Assembly (NCBI GenBank): GCA_044228435.1
Contig: JBGAUW010000001.1
Location: 372,001-436,000 of the forward strand
Length of the DNA: 64,000 bases
Origin: Bog-950 sp044228435
GTDB lineage: Bacteria; Bacteroidota; Bacteroidia; Chitinophagales; LD1
Reading direction: 5' to 3'
Each line of letters starts with the position of its first letter. Positions within the stretch are counted from its first letter, which is position 1. The notes beneath the pieces are model-generated. The model saw only the letters and a program-made list of their open reading frames with translations, did no database searches and was not told where the DNA came from. Made by a program: the position numbers and the translations under genes. Positions 36,901 through 45,273 of this stretch are shown piece after piece.

Positions 36901-37341
36901 TTTTAACTTCTCCTTCTCAGTAGGAATGAACTTTTCATCAAAAACAGAGATAACAGGCGTTGTTCGGTTATAAATTTGCACTAGCCACGCAGCAAACTCA
37001 TGAAGTAACTTTAAACCATGCAAGCTCTCCTCAACTGTTATTTTCTTATTGGTATGTACAGCATCGTTACCGAGTTTCTTAATTAACTTTAAATTACGAA
37101 ACCGACTTTCACCTACCAGAGAAATAAAGGTGCGCTCATGAATTAGGGCATTAAGGGTGGTGTCGTAAGGAAGCTTTAACGAATCATCATTATTATACAT
37201 CCATCTAACAAACTCCTCTGCGCTTTTACGACATAGAATCGCGCAGTACATCGGGTCGCTAAAGGCATGGCGTTCAGCAATAACCGCTGTTTCACCAAGT
37301 TTTTCCCATTCACCAGTAAGGAAGTTAAAGTTAGATTGCAA
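33976..37341 (-). CDS. hsdR: Type I restriction subunit HsdR with N-terminal DUF4145
   Basis: Restriction and translocase subunit of a type I system, 1121 residues. Residues 1-125 form a DUF4145-like HEPN domain (KLGNDAVHTNK), the nuclease domain follows with VDYVLWGDDG and VVEAKKT giving the D250, E265-x-K267 PD-(D/E)XK site, then the motor: Walker A VMATGSGKTRTAAALV, DEAH in IIIDEAHRSIYVKYK and SAT in GLTATPKGE; motif VI is MIGRGTRLCPNIFG. It starts with TTG at 37341, inside the end of the PLD gene (11-base overlap). It lies about nine kilobases and nine genes away from hsdS, unusual for type I loci. Confidence 0.88.
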   Translation of the reverse strand: MQSNFNFLTGEWEKLGETAVIAERHAFSDPMYCAILCRKSAEEFVRWMYNNDDSLKLPYDTTLNALIHERTFISLVGESRFRNLKLIKKLGNDAVHTNKKITVEESLHGLKLLHEFAAWLVQIYNRTTPVISVFDEKFIPTEKEKLKSKAELEQIEFQYERSLPELIRKNEDILGDEVKLAGLKLHWKEIQEIKAVPKEIVIPQNVSEAETRKIYIDILLKEAGWEPAGENVAEYEVHGMPNTGEIGYVDYVLWGDDGLPLAVVEAKKTLVDAKVGKHQAFLYAECLQKKFGQRPLIFYTNGFETWLWDDVNYPERKVQGFYTRQELQLLVNRRTEKKKLSDANINRDIVERYYQIEAIKRVAETFESHGRKALLVMATGSGKTRTAAALVDILSKANWAKRILFLADRRALVRQAKNAFTTHLPQLTSINLLEEKEDEDSRLVFSTYPTIMNRIDGERTGDNRFYGPGHFDLIIIDEAHRSIYVKYKAIFEYFDALLVGLTATPKGEADKDTYGMFDLEPHNPTYAYELDQAVTDKYLNPPKAVSVPLKFQREGIKYNELSDDEKKEYEETFTDDETGLMPEEIGATALNEWLFNTDTVDKVLVHLMDNGLKVEGGDKLGKSILFAKSHKHALFIEQRFNFLYPKYKGHFLQIIDNYAKYAHDLLDRFTEPAKLPQIAVSVDMLDTGIDIPEILNLMFFKPVKSSSKFWQMIGRGTRLCPNIFGPGEDKKFFFIFDYCQNFEFFDQNPEGIEPNQYGTLSQRIFNTRVDIAFELASNYAATETDNLRSLLDSLHAQITQLDRESFIVRRALRTVDQYRARDHWNNLTRVDLIEIKGQLSPLMSDDASDELARRFDLLMLTLELATLKKSRQAEAIKQRVIRIAKQLEKKTTIPAVAAQIDLIRLVQTDVYWVNASLSTLEQLRVALRDLIQFLDKTNQPIVYTSFEDEIGGEVKEFDLIKSSTNLESYKYRVEKYIRDHQNNVTISKLRMNVPITAAELEALEKMLLEENQIRSEEDFHKVIDNKPLGQFIRSIIGLDINAAKEAFGDFLNDKSYNPQQIHFINKIIDYLTVNGIIESKILFEPPFTDMNDLGLAGVFPDGKAGKVISILTGINENALVG

Positions 37342-39877
37342 TTCCCTTTTTCGGTTTTTCTTTTTTCACAATTGAGTATCCTGAACCATCTAACCAGACC
37401 AAATCACCCGAGGCAATTTGATTTGAATTGAATATAAATTCTGATTCTGCATATTGAAACCACTGCATAGCCGCATTCATTATTTCCTGCTGCTGGAATA
37501 ATTTTACCTTAAATCTCTCTATTGTCATCTTAAGAAATTCGTCATCGATCTTAAATCCACATCGAATATAAAATTGTCTATAAAGGTTTAGCACACGTTG
37601 CTTTATCGCCATATTTAGCCTGTCGTCTGTAGTATTAGATAGAGAAATCAATCCAAATATTAAAAAACTGAATGTAGCAGAAATTTCAGCATACTTCTCA
37701 TACTTTTCTTGATAATATCTATTTTCAGAATAGTCCTCCGTGCCATGCAACTTTACCAAATAGTCAGCAAAGCTTTGAACTAATGATAATGCAACTCCTG
37801 GAAATGCATTCATGTCCTCGAAATTTGCCCTTAATTGCAAAATAGGCTGAATGGAAGGTTTTACTTTACCTTCAATTTTATTGCTGATCTCGTAAGTACT
37901 ACAATCAATTACCAGTTTTGCCATCAGTATAAATTCAGCCAAATCCACGAGATTTAGCTTACTAACTGCACTCAAAGAAAACTTTCCGAGAGAGCTTTTA
38001 TATAGAGTAATCAATTTCAATATCTTTTTCCTTTCATTTCCTACGTCAATGGGCTTCCCATTATCGTCATGTGCCTCTTCCGGCTTGCCTTCGGTGTACG
38101 AAAAAGCTACGCTTTCCCCAAGCGATTGATCAACATTTTCACTTTCCTCAAAATCGATCTCTTCCGCCTCCTTTCTTTCATACTGAACCGAAAAGTGATT
38201 TAAAAGTATGTCCAGCGCCCTTACTTTATTGTAACCGGCCTGAGCATGAGGAAGTATTGCAATTGATCGATTTTTTAGTTCTTCAATAAACTCCGCATAA
38301 GTTTTATGGGAAACTCCGGTTTCGTTCCAATCTTCATCTTCCATGTCCATTTTTCGAACCGCAGAGTGTCCGCCACTATGGGCTTTTTGACTGTAAGCAT
38401 TTAGGTCGGTTAAATATTCAATGTAATCCAAAGGAGATCCGAGGTTTTCTGCAATCTTCTGAAGAATGCTGTTTAGACTTCGGTTAGCGGTAGAAGGGTT
38501 TTGATTTTGAATCTGCACCGCGTTTAGTAGAAGTTGACGGTTAGAGACTTCCTCTCCAGCCTTATCCACAACGACTATCTGTTGCGCTTCCTTTAATATG
38601 CCTTGTTCAACAGGTAGGCTATAATGTTCCTGTAAGTTTTCCAAATTATGCTTAAATATGTGTTGCCCCCCGCGGTCAAGTAAAACGACCCCAAGGTTAT
38701 TTCCTATGGGTCTTTTATCGAAATACACATCAAATTGAGAAATAGTCTTCTCCGCGGAAACTATCTGAAGTTTATTTCTTGTAGCAGAAATAATGTTAAG
38801 GGCAGATTCAATAAAAAAAGTATAATTCTTTAACGGATATGCAGGGATTTGAGAGAATGTAAGGTCAAGTTCCTTAATAAAGTTTCTAGTTTTGCTCCGA
38901 AGTAAAAGTGCCGTTTCCTGATTTATTCCTTTGGCGCCATCGCTTCCAAATGCAGCAACGGAAGGATTAGCACTTCCAATCAGACAGTAGGAATAGACGT
39001 CTGTCTCAAAAAAGAAAATCTTTGCGTGCATAAGACTTTCCTCCGTCTTTTTGTCAATCAGTTTTTTGCCTACATCCTTCCAGTCATAGATTTTAAGGTT
39101 GGTGAGATTTTTAAGATCCATTGGGGGGTGCCCAAATTGATTTTGCAGCGATATTCGTGTTAGAGGGAACTTATATCTCTGTCTTAAGCTCAAAAGCATC
39201 TCCCCTTTAATATCATAATAAGGGGCAACAACGCTTATTGAATTCACCTTTTTAGGAAGCAGTCCGATTAATTGACTCAGAAAGGAATTTTCATTTTTAT
39301 CGCTTAAAAATGCAGCCTCCAAATTTTTCGCTGTAGATACAAATACAGGTACAGATGTTACTTTATTAGCAATAAACGTCTTGAGTAAAGAACTATTTTC
39401 TTTAGCAGCATAAATTTGCTGCCTTGCCGCTCCCTTAAGCTTTAGTGATAGGGACTCAATGTAGCCCCATATATCCGCTAATAATGGTAATTGCTGCTGG
39501 TTTTTTACATCTGCATATAAAGTAGTAAATACTTCAAAATTTTTACCGTGCCCCGAGGAAGTTAGATTACCTGAGCCCATAATGCATAACAGTGAGTCCT
39601 TTCCGACAAGAAAATTTAATTTAGGATGAAAGGCCCCTTTGCTTCCTATCCCCGTTATACCGTAATATCTATCATAGTGCTTCTCATACTGTGCCATAAA
39701 CCTTAAGTGCTCGGTTAACATAGCTGCATCCGTTAAAATACTAATATTAAATATGCCTTTCCTGCTTAACTCCTTTACTAACTGTTGCTGAAAAAAATAG
39801 CTATTAAACGAATACGTTGTAAGTATCGCAGAATGAAATGTATTAGCAGGTAGTTCCTGAAACAGTGGCTTCTCCAT
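37331..39877 (-). CDS. PLD-family phosphodiesterase (nuclease), defence associated
   Basis: 848-residue protein with two phospholipase-D half sites: FHPKLNFLVGKDSLLCIMGS near residue 90 and HAKIFFFETDVYSYCLIGSA near residue 290, each with HxK followed by a Gly-Ser-Asn/Ala segment. PLD-type enzymes include DNA nucleases (Nuc, BfiI) and defence components such as DrmC. The C-terminal 450 residues are helical and unfamiliar. It overlaps hsdR and is two bases from the unknown 518-residue gene, so all three share one transcript. It may process DNA marked by the R-M system; this is inference. Confidence 0.75.
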   Translation of the reverse strand: MEKPLFQELPANTFHSAILTTYSFNSYFFQQQLVKELSRKGIFNISILTDAAMLTEHLRFMAQYEKHYDRYYGITGIGSKGAFHPKLNFLVGKDSLLCIMGSGNLTSSGHGKNFEVFTTLYADVKNQQQLPLLADIWGYIESLSLKLKGAARQQIYAAKENSSLLKTFIANKVTSVPVFVSTAKNLEAAFLSDKNENSFLSQLIGLLPKKVNSISVVAPYYDIKGEMLLSLRQRYKFPLTRISLQNQFGHPPMDLKNLTNLKIYDWKDVGKKLIDKKTEESLMHAKIFFFETDVYSYCLIGSANPSVAAFGSDGAKGINQETALLLRSKTRNFIKELDLTFSQIPAYPLKNYTFFIESALNIISATRNKLQIVSAEKTISQFDVYFDKRPIGNNLGVVLLDRGGQHIFKHNLENLQEHYSLPVEQGILKEAQQIVVVDKAGEEVSNRQLLLNAVQIQNQNPSTANRSLNSILQKIAENLGSPLDYIEYLTDLNAYSQKAHSGGHSAVRKMDMEDEDWNETGVSHKTYAEFIEELKNRSIAILPHAQAGYNKVRALDILLNHFSVQYERKEAEEIDFEESENVDQSLGESVAFSYTEGKPEEAHDDNGKPIDVGNERKKILKLITLYKSSLGKFSLSAVSKLNLVDLAEFILMAKLVIDCSTYEISNKIEGKVKPSIQPILQLRANFEDMNAFPGVALSLVQSFADYLVKLHGTEDYSENRYYQEKYEKYAEISATFSFLIFGLISLSNTTDDRLNMAIKQRVLNLYRQFYIRCGFKIDDEFLKMTIERFKVKLFQQQEIMNAAMQWFQYAESEFIFNSNQIASGDLVWLDGSGYSIVKKEKPKKGIAI

Positions 39878-39879
39878 TT

Positions 39880-41436
39880 TTAGGCGAAAATTTGCAAAGC
39901 GTTATTAATAGGTTTATTAGCTGGCGTAATTAATTGAAGGTCTAACAAAAAACTCTTTAAGGAATTTATCCTTGGTGATGTTAATGCCGGTTCTGTATCG
40001 CGAACTCTCCGTGCTGTACTATCTTCAACCAAAATATTAAACATATCTTTTTGATTAAGTGATGCTTTATTGTAGGAGCTAAACAGATGATCATTTAGGG
40101 CAAGATAAATCGTATTCTTAATAAATTTCGGAAGGTCATTCTTTAGATTTTTCTCCAGAATCTCATTAAAAAGATTGAATGCGTGACCCTTTCTGATAAT
40201 TTGATTTTTATTTGCATAACCCATAAGAGCTTCTTTATCATCAAGATTTTCCTTGTACAGCAGCATTAGCAATAAAAGAGCATTGGCAATGCAATATGCC
40301 GGTTGCTCTTCATGGTTATACCACATGTTATTATAGAACTTATCTGTAGAGAAAGTTGCGTTAATCACATCGCTCACATGAAGATTTTTTCCTTTAATCT
40401 TCAATTCCTTTAGAAGTAATGAGGTCGACTCCTGGGCAAGAACATTGACCCTTTGTTCCAGGTCTAGTGGATATGGTTTTAAAAAGTAAAGCAAAGAACA
40501 AAAAATATGTTCATATGCTACGTGTGAATACTCATTTAAGGAATAATACCGCCAACCTATTGAGGCATCAAACTCTTTATCTGCAATTGCCCGCCGTTTT
40601 ATATAACAGTAATCTAAAAACTCTTTTTCTTGTTTTTGCTTCAAGAAATTTAAATAAAAATTAATTGTGGCGTTGCGGAATCTTGTACTACCTAGATTAG
40701 TGCCCGGCAGATCCGCTCCGCGCATTAAATCAATGTAAAATTTCCATTCTTCGCTATCTACAGGAATATAATTGAGATGAAAGTTGGGCAGGGAATCCAG
40801 GATTTTTCTACTAATCCGGCCATCAATTACAGCTTTAATGAATGTTAGTTTTTGTTTTGTTGGAACATTCTTGTCAAAGGCATATGCTAATTGTCTTCCC
40901 AATTCTCCTGTTCGCACGTAAACATTATTCGTACCCTGAGGTTCAGCAATTAAAGCAAGATCTTTCAATACACCAAGATAATACTGACCAAAAACACCAG
41001 ATCTTAATTTCCAGTAAACGTTGGTATTACCTTTCTTGTAAAAGGAGGCATTTTTCTCAAGATTAATAGAATAGTCTACTTCCGGATTGTCCTTTAGGTC
41101 ACGTTCTACAAATGCCGAACCACCAACTCCATTATACCTTGATCCATCAATAGCCTTTATGGTATAGGTCAATAACAATTCAGCTTTACGGATAAATAAA
41201 AGCTGTTCTTGGAGGCTATTGTTATTCTTAATTTCCTTATTTGAAATGTATTGCTCAAGTAGCCAGCAGTAGAAGCCATAATACCGGATATGCGAGGTTA
41301 CATTGGTTATTCCTGGTAACAATTTTACATATGTTGCTACCGAGCTATTTTGAATACCCAGAGGATCTCGGCCATTTGCAAGACCAGAATTTTCTGCCCA
41401 AAACGGGCCGGTAAGTTCACCTGCTTTATATGCCAT
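39880..41436 (-). CDS. Unknown large helical protein coupled to PLD and hsdR
   Basis: 518 residues, no match I recognise. The N-terminus has a distinctive LGIQNSSVATYVKLLPGITN and HIRYYGFYCWLLEQY segment; the rest is mostly helical without membrane segments or catalytic motifs that I can see. It lies two bases from the PLD gene and two from the 195-residue gene, so it is a subunit candidate of the same complex. The conserved RYYGFYCW block may be a peptide-binding surface. Confidence 0.7.
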   Translation of the reverse strand: MAYKAGELTGPFWAENSGLANGRDPLGIQNSSVATYVKLLPGITNVTSHIRYYGFYCWLLEQYISNKEIKNNNSLQEQLLFIRKAELLLTYTIKAIDGSRYNGVGGSAFVERDLKDNPEVDYSINLEKNASFYKKGNTNVYWKLRSGVFGQYYLGVLKDLALIAEPQGTNNVYVRTGELGRQLAYAFDKNVPTKQKLTFIKAVIDGRISRKILDSLPNFHLNYIPVDSEEWKFYIDLMRGADLPGTNLGSTRFRNATINFYLNFLKQKQEKEFLDYCYIKRRAIADKEFDASIGWRYYSLNEYSHVAYEHIFCSLLYFLKPYPLDLEQRVNVLAQESTSLLLKELKIKGKNLHVSDVINATFSTDKFYNNMWYNHEEQPAYCIANALLLLMLLYKENLDDKEALMGYANKNQIIRKGHAFNLFNEILEKNLKNDLPKFIKNTIYLALNDHLFSSYNKASLNQKDMFNILVEDSTARRVRDTEPALTSPRINSLKSFLLDLQLITPANKPINNALQIFA

Positions 41437-41438
41437 AA

Positions 41439-42026
41439 TTATCTTTTTGTTGAGACCCGGTTTAATTCGCCAAGCAAATCAGTTATTTCTTTGTTCTTTC
41501 TAAATCGATCTACTTTCCTTGCCAACTGCTCCACAAATTCATCACTTCTGTTTCCCGCGTACCACCCAAGTGTTTCCCAGTTAAAGTTGCGATCGTGCGG
41601 GGAGCCAAACTCAAAATTTCCTCTTTCAGAGGCAATATATTGTCCTTGGTAAATGCCGGCATTCGTCGATTCCATTGCAGAAATTATTTTGCTATGTCTG
41701 GTGTCCTTTAATAATTTATACACTTTGGCTTGGTCATAAAATGCTGGGTTAAACCAAATCCCAAACTCAACAGCACTTCTATACCAAAGTTCGATTGAAT
41801 CATTGCCAAATTCGTTTAAATGCCAGCGCATATCCCAGGGATTCCAAGAATGAAATCCCCAGCCTTCAACCGGATTGTTCGAGAAATAAAGATTAGCCTT
41901 GCTAAGCATTTTTTGGTACCAACTCTTTATAATTTGCTCATTTTGCACTTTTAATGCGATATAGGCTTCCCATTTTTGCGGAGTATCAAATAAAGTATGG
42001 GCTTGTGTAATTATTTCCAGACTCAT
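41439..42026 (-). CDS. Unknown protein paired with the PD-(D/E)XK gene
   Basis: 195 residues from ATG 42026; the open frame extends further upstream but overlaps the nuclease gene. The protein is Trp/Tyr-rich (about 11 Trp), with HSWNPWDMRW and FGIWFNPAFYDQAKV segments, typical of a small beta/alpha binding domain. No catalytic pattern is visible. It starts 10 bases downstream of the PD-(D/E)XK nuclease stop, so a partner or recognition subunit is likely. Confidence 0.6.
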   Translation of the reverse strand: MSLEIITQAHTLFDTPQKWEAYIALKVQNEQIIKSWYQKMLSKANLYFSNNPVEGWGFHSWNPWDMRWHLNEFGNDSIELWYRSAVEFGIWFNPAFYDQAKVYKLLKDTRHSKIISAMESTNAGIYQGQYIASERGNFEFGSPHDRNFNWETLGWYAGNRSDEFVEQLARKVDRFRKNKEITDLLGELNRVSTKR

Positions 42027-42036
42027 ATTAGGTTTT

Positions 42037-42849
42037 TTAGTTTTTCCAAAGTTCAATATACTGTTTAATGTATTCGCGCAACCTATGATTCCCTTCTGGA
42101 ATTTCCGGCACACAAAGCTCAAGCCATCTCACTACAAAATCGTAAAAGCTAAGACACTCAATCTCCATCGGTAATATTGGAGGAAGAGGCTCGCTTAAAT
42201 AATCCGGACGCTGCAAAGAATTCTCCAATGGTGTTTTTCCGCCACTGGGGGGCATGTAAATAACACGGAATTTCGATTTATTCTTTTGTCCGTAATCAAT
42301 TGGCTTATCCTCAATTGTAGGGTAGATATTCTCGTACCAGTACCGATAAAGCTGGTAAGGTTGATCGGCGGCCCAATTTGATTTGTTCTCGATTAAGATT
42401 ACACTTAGCGGAAATTGGCGTCTTAGCATAATATCCACCCTTCCTTCTTCGGCTGTTACAACCCAGTTATTGCTGTCCGGTGCTTCAATACCAAGCAATT
42501 CAAGAAATAACCTTAAAAACAAATTCCCCTGACCATGGTCGGCATTGGCATTCAGCAAATGCGCCAGTATCGCACTATGTGTAACTTCACCTATCGAAAA
42601 TAAACTAAGCGAATTAAACGCTGCCCCTGTAGCCCGGTTAACTTGTTTGGCCTTGTCAATAATTAAAGGGTAATCATGTATAACACTTTGCCAATGCGCA
42701 AACGTACTTTCCTTATACAATTTATATTCTTTTGAAATAGCACCGAGCCAAGTGCTATTTTCATTTTTAAAGCTCAACAAACGCTTATTGCTCAACTGAG
42801 TCCAGTGTGATATTACTTCATCAATAAGTACTAGCTGCTGTTCGGTCAT
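42037..42849 (-). CDS. PD-(D/E)XK nuclease-family protein (PDDEXK_4-like)
   Basis: 270 residues from ATG 42849 (the upstream 45 codons of the open frame overlap another small gene). The nuclease core is EGRVDIMLRRQFPLSVILI with ENKSNWAADQPYQLYRY: acidic D and E-x-K with the Gln-Tyr helix typical of the PDDEXK_4 (PF14281) family. A helical N-terminal half precedes it (IGEVTHSAILAHLLN). Probably an effector or restriction-like nuclease within the operon. Confidence 0.75.
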   Translation of the reverse strand: MTEQQLVLIDEVISHWTQLSNKRLLSFKNENSTWLGAISKEYKLYKESTFAHWQSVIHDYPLIIDKAKQVNRATGAAFNSLSLFSIGEVTHSAILAHLLNANADHGQGNLFLRLFLELLGIEAPDSNNWVVTAEEGRVDIMLRRQFPLSVILIENKSNWAADQPYQLYRYWYENIYPTIEDKPIDYGQKNKSKFRVIYMPPSGGKTPLENSLQRPDYLSEPLPPILPMEIECLSFYDFVVRWLELCVPEIPEGNHRLREYIKQYIELWKN

Positions 42850-42853
42850 TTTG

Positions 42854-42979
42854 CTATTCCTTTTGCCTTTCCAACTTTTCCATAAACCCGCACCCCATGC
42901 CCTCTGAAGAAAACTGTGCAGCAAAATCAGCAATATCTTTTGGTGTGTACCAGCAAAAAAGATATTCCATTTCAGCCAT
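42854..42979 (-). CDS. Possible 41-residue protein between two nuclease genes
   Basis: An ATG at 42979 opens 41 codons ending TAG at 42854: MAEMEYLFCWYTPKDIADF, then AAQFSSEGMGCGFMEKLERQ. It fills the otherwise non-coding gap between the 42997 and 42037 genes and is preceded by GAAGGG at a reasonable distance. It could be a real small component or a chance frame. Confidence 0.35.
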   Translation of the reverse strand: MAEMEYLFCWYTPKDIADFAAQFSSEGMGCGFMEKLERQKE

Positions 42980-42996
42980 GGCACCCTTCAAAACAT

Positions 42997-43470
42997 TTAC
43001 CTTCCATATTCATCCTTCCTGACCTTTGCAGCCTGACTTTGCTTCTTATGAGAGGTAATTAAGTCTTCAGCCATATTCGCAGGCAGCTTTTCAAACCTTA
43101 CTGTAATGCCAAACACCTCTTCAATGACCCGTTTACGCCAATTTCCCTCTACACTGTAACTGCTTCTTAAGAGTTCGTTATCGGTTAGAATAAGGAATTT
43201 TTGAAAGCTCTTGCCGCTAAGTTTTTCTATTGCAACCATTTTTGCGGCATCGTTCATCAGTTTTCTCCTGCTACCGGAAGAGAGCTTTCCGGCAGAACAA
43301 TAAACCTCCCCAACTATATTCTGATTGCCTTGGCTGTAGTAAAAATCAAAATCTACATTCAACAGTTCCTTATATTCGTTGCTCCATGCTTTAATACTGA
43401 GTTCCTTTCGAATTTCTTCCACGATATACTTTTCTGTTTGCTTGTTTTGCGTGCTGCTATGCGAACTCAT
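42997..43470 (-). CDS. Small putative nuclease-fold protein
   Basis: 157 residues, soluble. FDFYYSQGNQNIVGEVYC and KLMNDAAKMVAIEKLSGKSF give an acidic-strand, GEVY and Lys-rich helix pattern that could be a divergent restriction-endonuclease fold, but the full catalytic set is not clear. It sits in the long reverse-strand defence operon. Function unknown. Confidence 0.5.
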   Translation of the reverse strand: MSSHSSTQNKQTEKYIVEEIRKELSIKAWSNEYKELLNVDFDFYYSQGNQNIVGEVYCSAGKLSSGSRRKLMNDAAKMVAIEKLSGKSFQKFLILTDNELLRSSYSVEGNWRKRVIEEVFGITVRFEKLPANMAEDLITSHKKQSQAAKVRKDEYGR

Positions 43471-43528
43471 TGGGCGAGGGGGCTTAAATCAACGTTCTTA
43501 TACTTTCATAAAATGGGACTGAAGATTC

Positions 43529-44089
43529 CTACTTCTCATTAACATCCGGAACCTTATGCCAGTCTCTATGGTTCTCTTCTACCCACTTTTTTAGCCTCCT
43601 TCTTGCTGAATCCCCCGCTACTTCAATCTTCAAACTATCACATATTTCCTTCCAGGTAAGCACCGGTCGGCCTGAGGTTAGATACTTTAACTCTGGCACT
43701 TTACTAGCATAGTTGTAGGCATCCGGGGAAGGGGATTTAGGAGAAGAGTATCCCGCCGTACGCTTTTGCGATAAGGTTTGCGAAACCACCGGAGCGGTTG
43801 CTTGAGGCTGCTGGCTACCAATAACATCTGTTAGCCTGCGCTTTTGTGTCAACTTAACCTCCAGTCCCTTTTCGGCATCGTAGTCAACTATTACAGTAAA
43901 GTTCTTACTAAACCAGCCGACCACAGGCTCTACCTGGTCCAGTAACATAGGTAGAAGCTCATTTTCTATCACTTCATCTTCAATTTTTTTTCTCTTTTCT
44001 TCAATCTCTGGGGTTATAGCAAAGCCCAAGTGTTCCATGTTGCCAATAGTTTCACTCATTAGGCGCAGCCTTTCAAATCCTGTTTCCAT
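43529..44089 (-). CDS. Hypothetical protein with possible DNA-binding tail
   Basis: 186 residues. An acidic helical N-terminal half (ITPEIEEKRKKIEDEV), a low-complexity Ser/Gln/Thr linker around residue 95-125 and a C-terminal basic helix block (TWKEICDSLKIE, SARRRLKKWVEENHRDW) which may bind DNA. I recognise no family. Within the long reverse-strand operon. Confidence 0.5.
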   Translation of the reverse strand: METGFERLRLMSETIGNMEHLGFAITPEIEEKRKKIEDEVIENELLPMLLDQVEPVVGWFSKNFTVIVDYDAEKGLEVKLTQKRRLTDVIGSQQPQATAPVVSQTLSQKRTAGYSSPKSPSPDAYNYASKVPELKYLTSGRPVLTWKEICDSLKIEVAGDSARRRLKKWVEENHRDWHKVPDVNEK

Positions 44090-44208
44090 ATTAAAGTTTG
44101 TAAATCTTATTAATTTCTATATTCGTTTTGTGGGGAGACTTTGGGTCGTCTTCATTCTTAATGTTTCGGCTTCGGCTTTGAGCAGTTGAATTAAGGGCCT
44201 ATCGCTCC

Positions 44209-45255
44209 TCACACTTTTTTTCGTTCGTGAACAGAATAGAACCATAGTTTACTTTGAATTTTAGCATTTATTTTAAGCAATTGCTGGATCAATATGACCT
44301 GCACTATCATTTTCTTATCATAACCAGAATCAACCGTACCCATTATCCCAATAAATCTAGTCTCCTTCACTTTTTCCCCAGTACTCGAAAAGCTAGATTT
44401 GACTTCCAAAACTTTATAAGCTAGACTTTGTTCAATAATTTGTTTTGCGATACCAAGGTACTTTTTTGAAAAATTTTGCCTGATTCTGCCTCTTCCACTC
44501 CGAGAAATATGCCGCCATCCAACTCTTGAAACCAGAACAGGTTCTCCAATCGGTTTAAAAATAATGGGCGCTTGTGTGCTCCATAATCTGTAAAATTTTT
44601 TGGACTCAACATCTAATTTATGTGTTGTTATTAAATTAATACTTTCTTTATTAGGAATAATAGGTTTCGCAACCCATTCAGATTTGTATTTTGAAGCTAA
44701 TTGCAAAAAATCCCTCTTGCTGTGTGCGCCAAAAGTATTTTCTTTCTTAATTTCTATTATTGTTCTGCTCTTTTCTGGATATGTGTTATTATCTTTTAAA
44801 TCTACCCACCATGACTTAGGTTTATTTCTAATATCTTGAGTTTTCTCTTTTCCATTAGCGTCTTTGATAATTTTGCCATCCGCACCTTTTAATCTTTCAA
44901 TTACCCTGGTAAAGACTAAAACAACCGGTTCAACTTGACTAAACCAATGTTCCTTATGTCTGTCTAAATAATCACTACTTCCCAAACTTAATCGAATTAC
45001 ATGATCGTCTTCGCTGCTTACATATCCATCACCGCATTTTGCCTGAATGTTGATATTCCCACCTATATCAGCACCCCGCCTTTTTAAAATTATTACACCG
45101 TCAATTCCTTTGTCATTTCTTGCATTCCTTGATTCCCAGCCACATTCCCAATACTCTTGAACAATCATAGAAACAGCTCTAACACCGCTAGCTTCATTTT
45201 TAACTATTTCTCGCTGCCTTATTTTTTCTGTTCTGGTTGGATTAGCTTTTCCCAT
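44209..45255 (-). CDS. DUF4365-type restriction-like nuclease
   Basis: 348 residues. The N-terminal domain matches DUF4365: GWESRNARNDKGIDGVIIL followed by NINIQAKCGDG, giving a GID and Q-x-K pattern of a PD-(D/E)XK-like fold found in many defence loci. The C-terminal half is helical with basic patches (HISRSGRGRIRQNFSKKYLG). It begins 19 bases downstream of hsdS and may be an effector carried along with the type I system. Confidence 0.65.
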   Translation of the reverse strand: MGKANPTRTEKIRQREIVKNEASGVRAVSMIVQEYWECGWESRNARNDKGIDGVIILKRRGADIGGNINIQAKCGDGYVSSEDDHVIRLSLGSSDYLDRHKEHWFSQVEPVVLVFTRVIERLKGADGKIIKDANGKEKTQDIRNKPKSWWVDLKDNNTYPEKSRTIIEIKKENTFGAHSKRDFLQLASKYKSEWVAKPIIPNKESINLITTHKLDVESKKFYRLWSTQAPIIFKPIGEPVLVSRVGWRHISRSGRGRIRQNFSKKYLGIAKQIIEQSLAYKVLEVKSSFSSTGEKVKETRFIGIMGTVDSGYDKKMIVQVILIQQLLKINAKIQSKLWFYSVHERKKV

Positions 45256-45273
45256 ATTATTTAGTTGTCTTTT

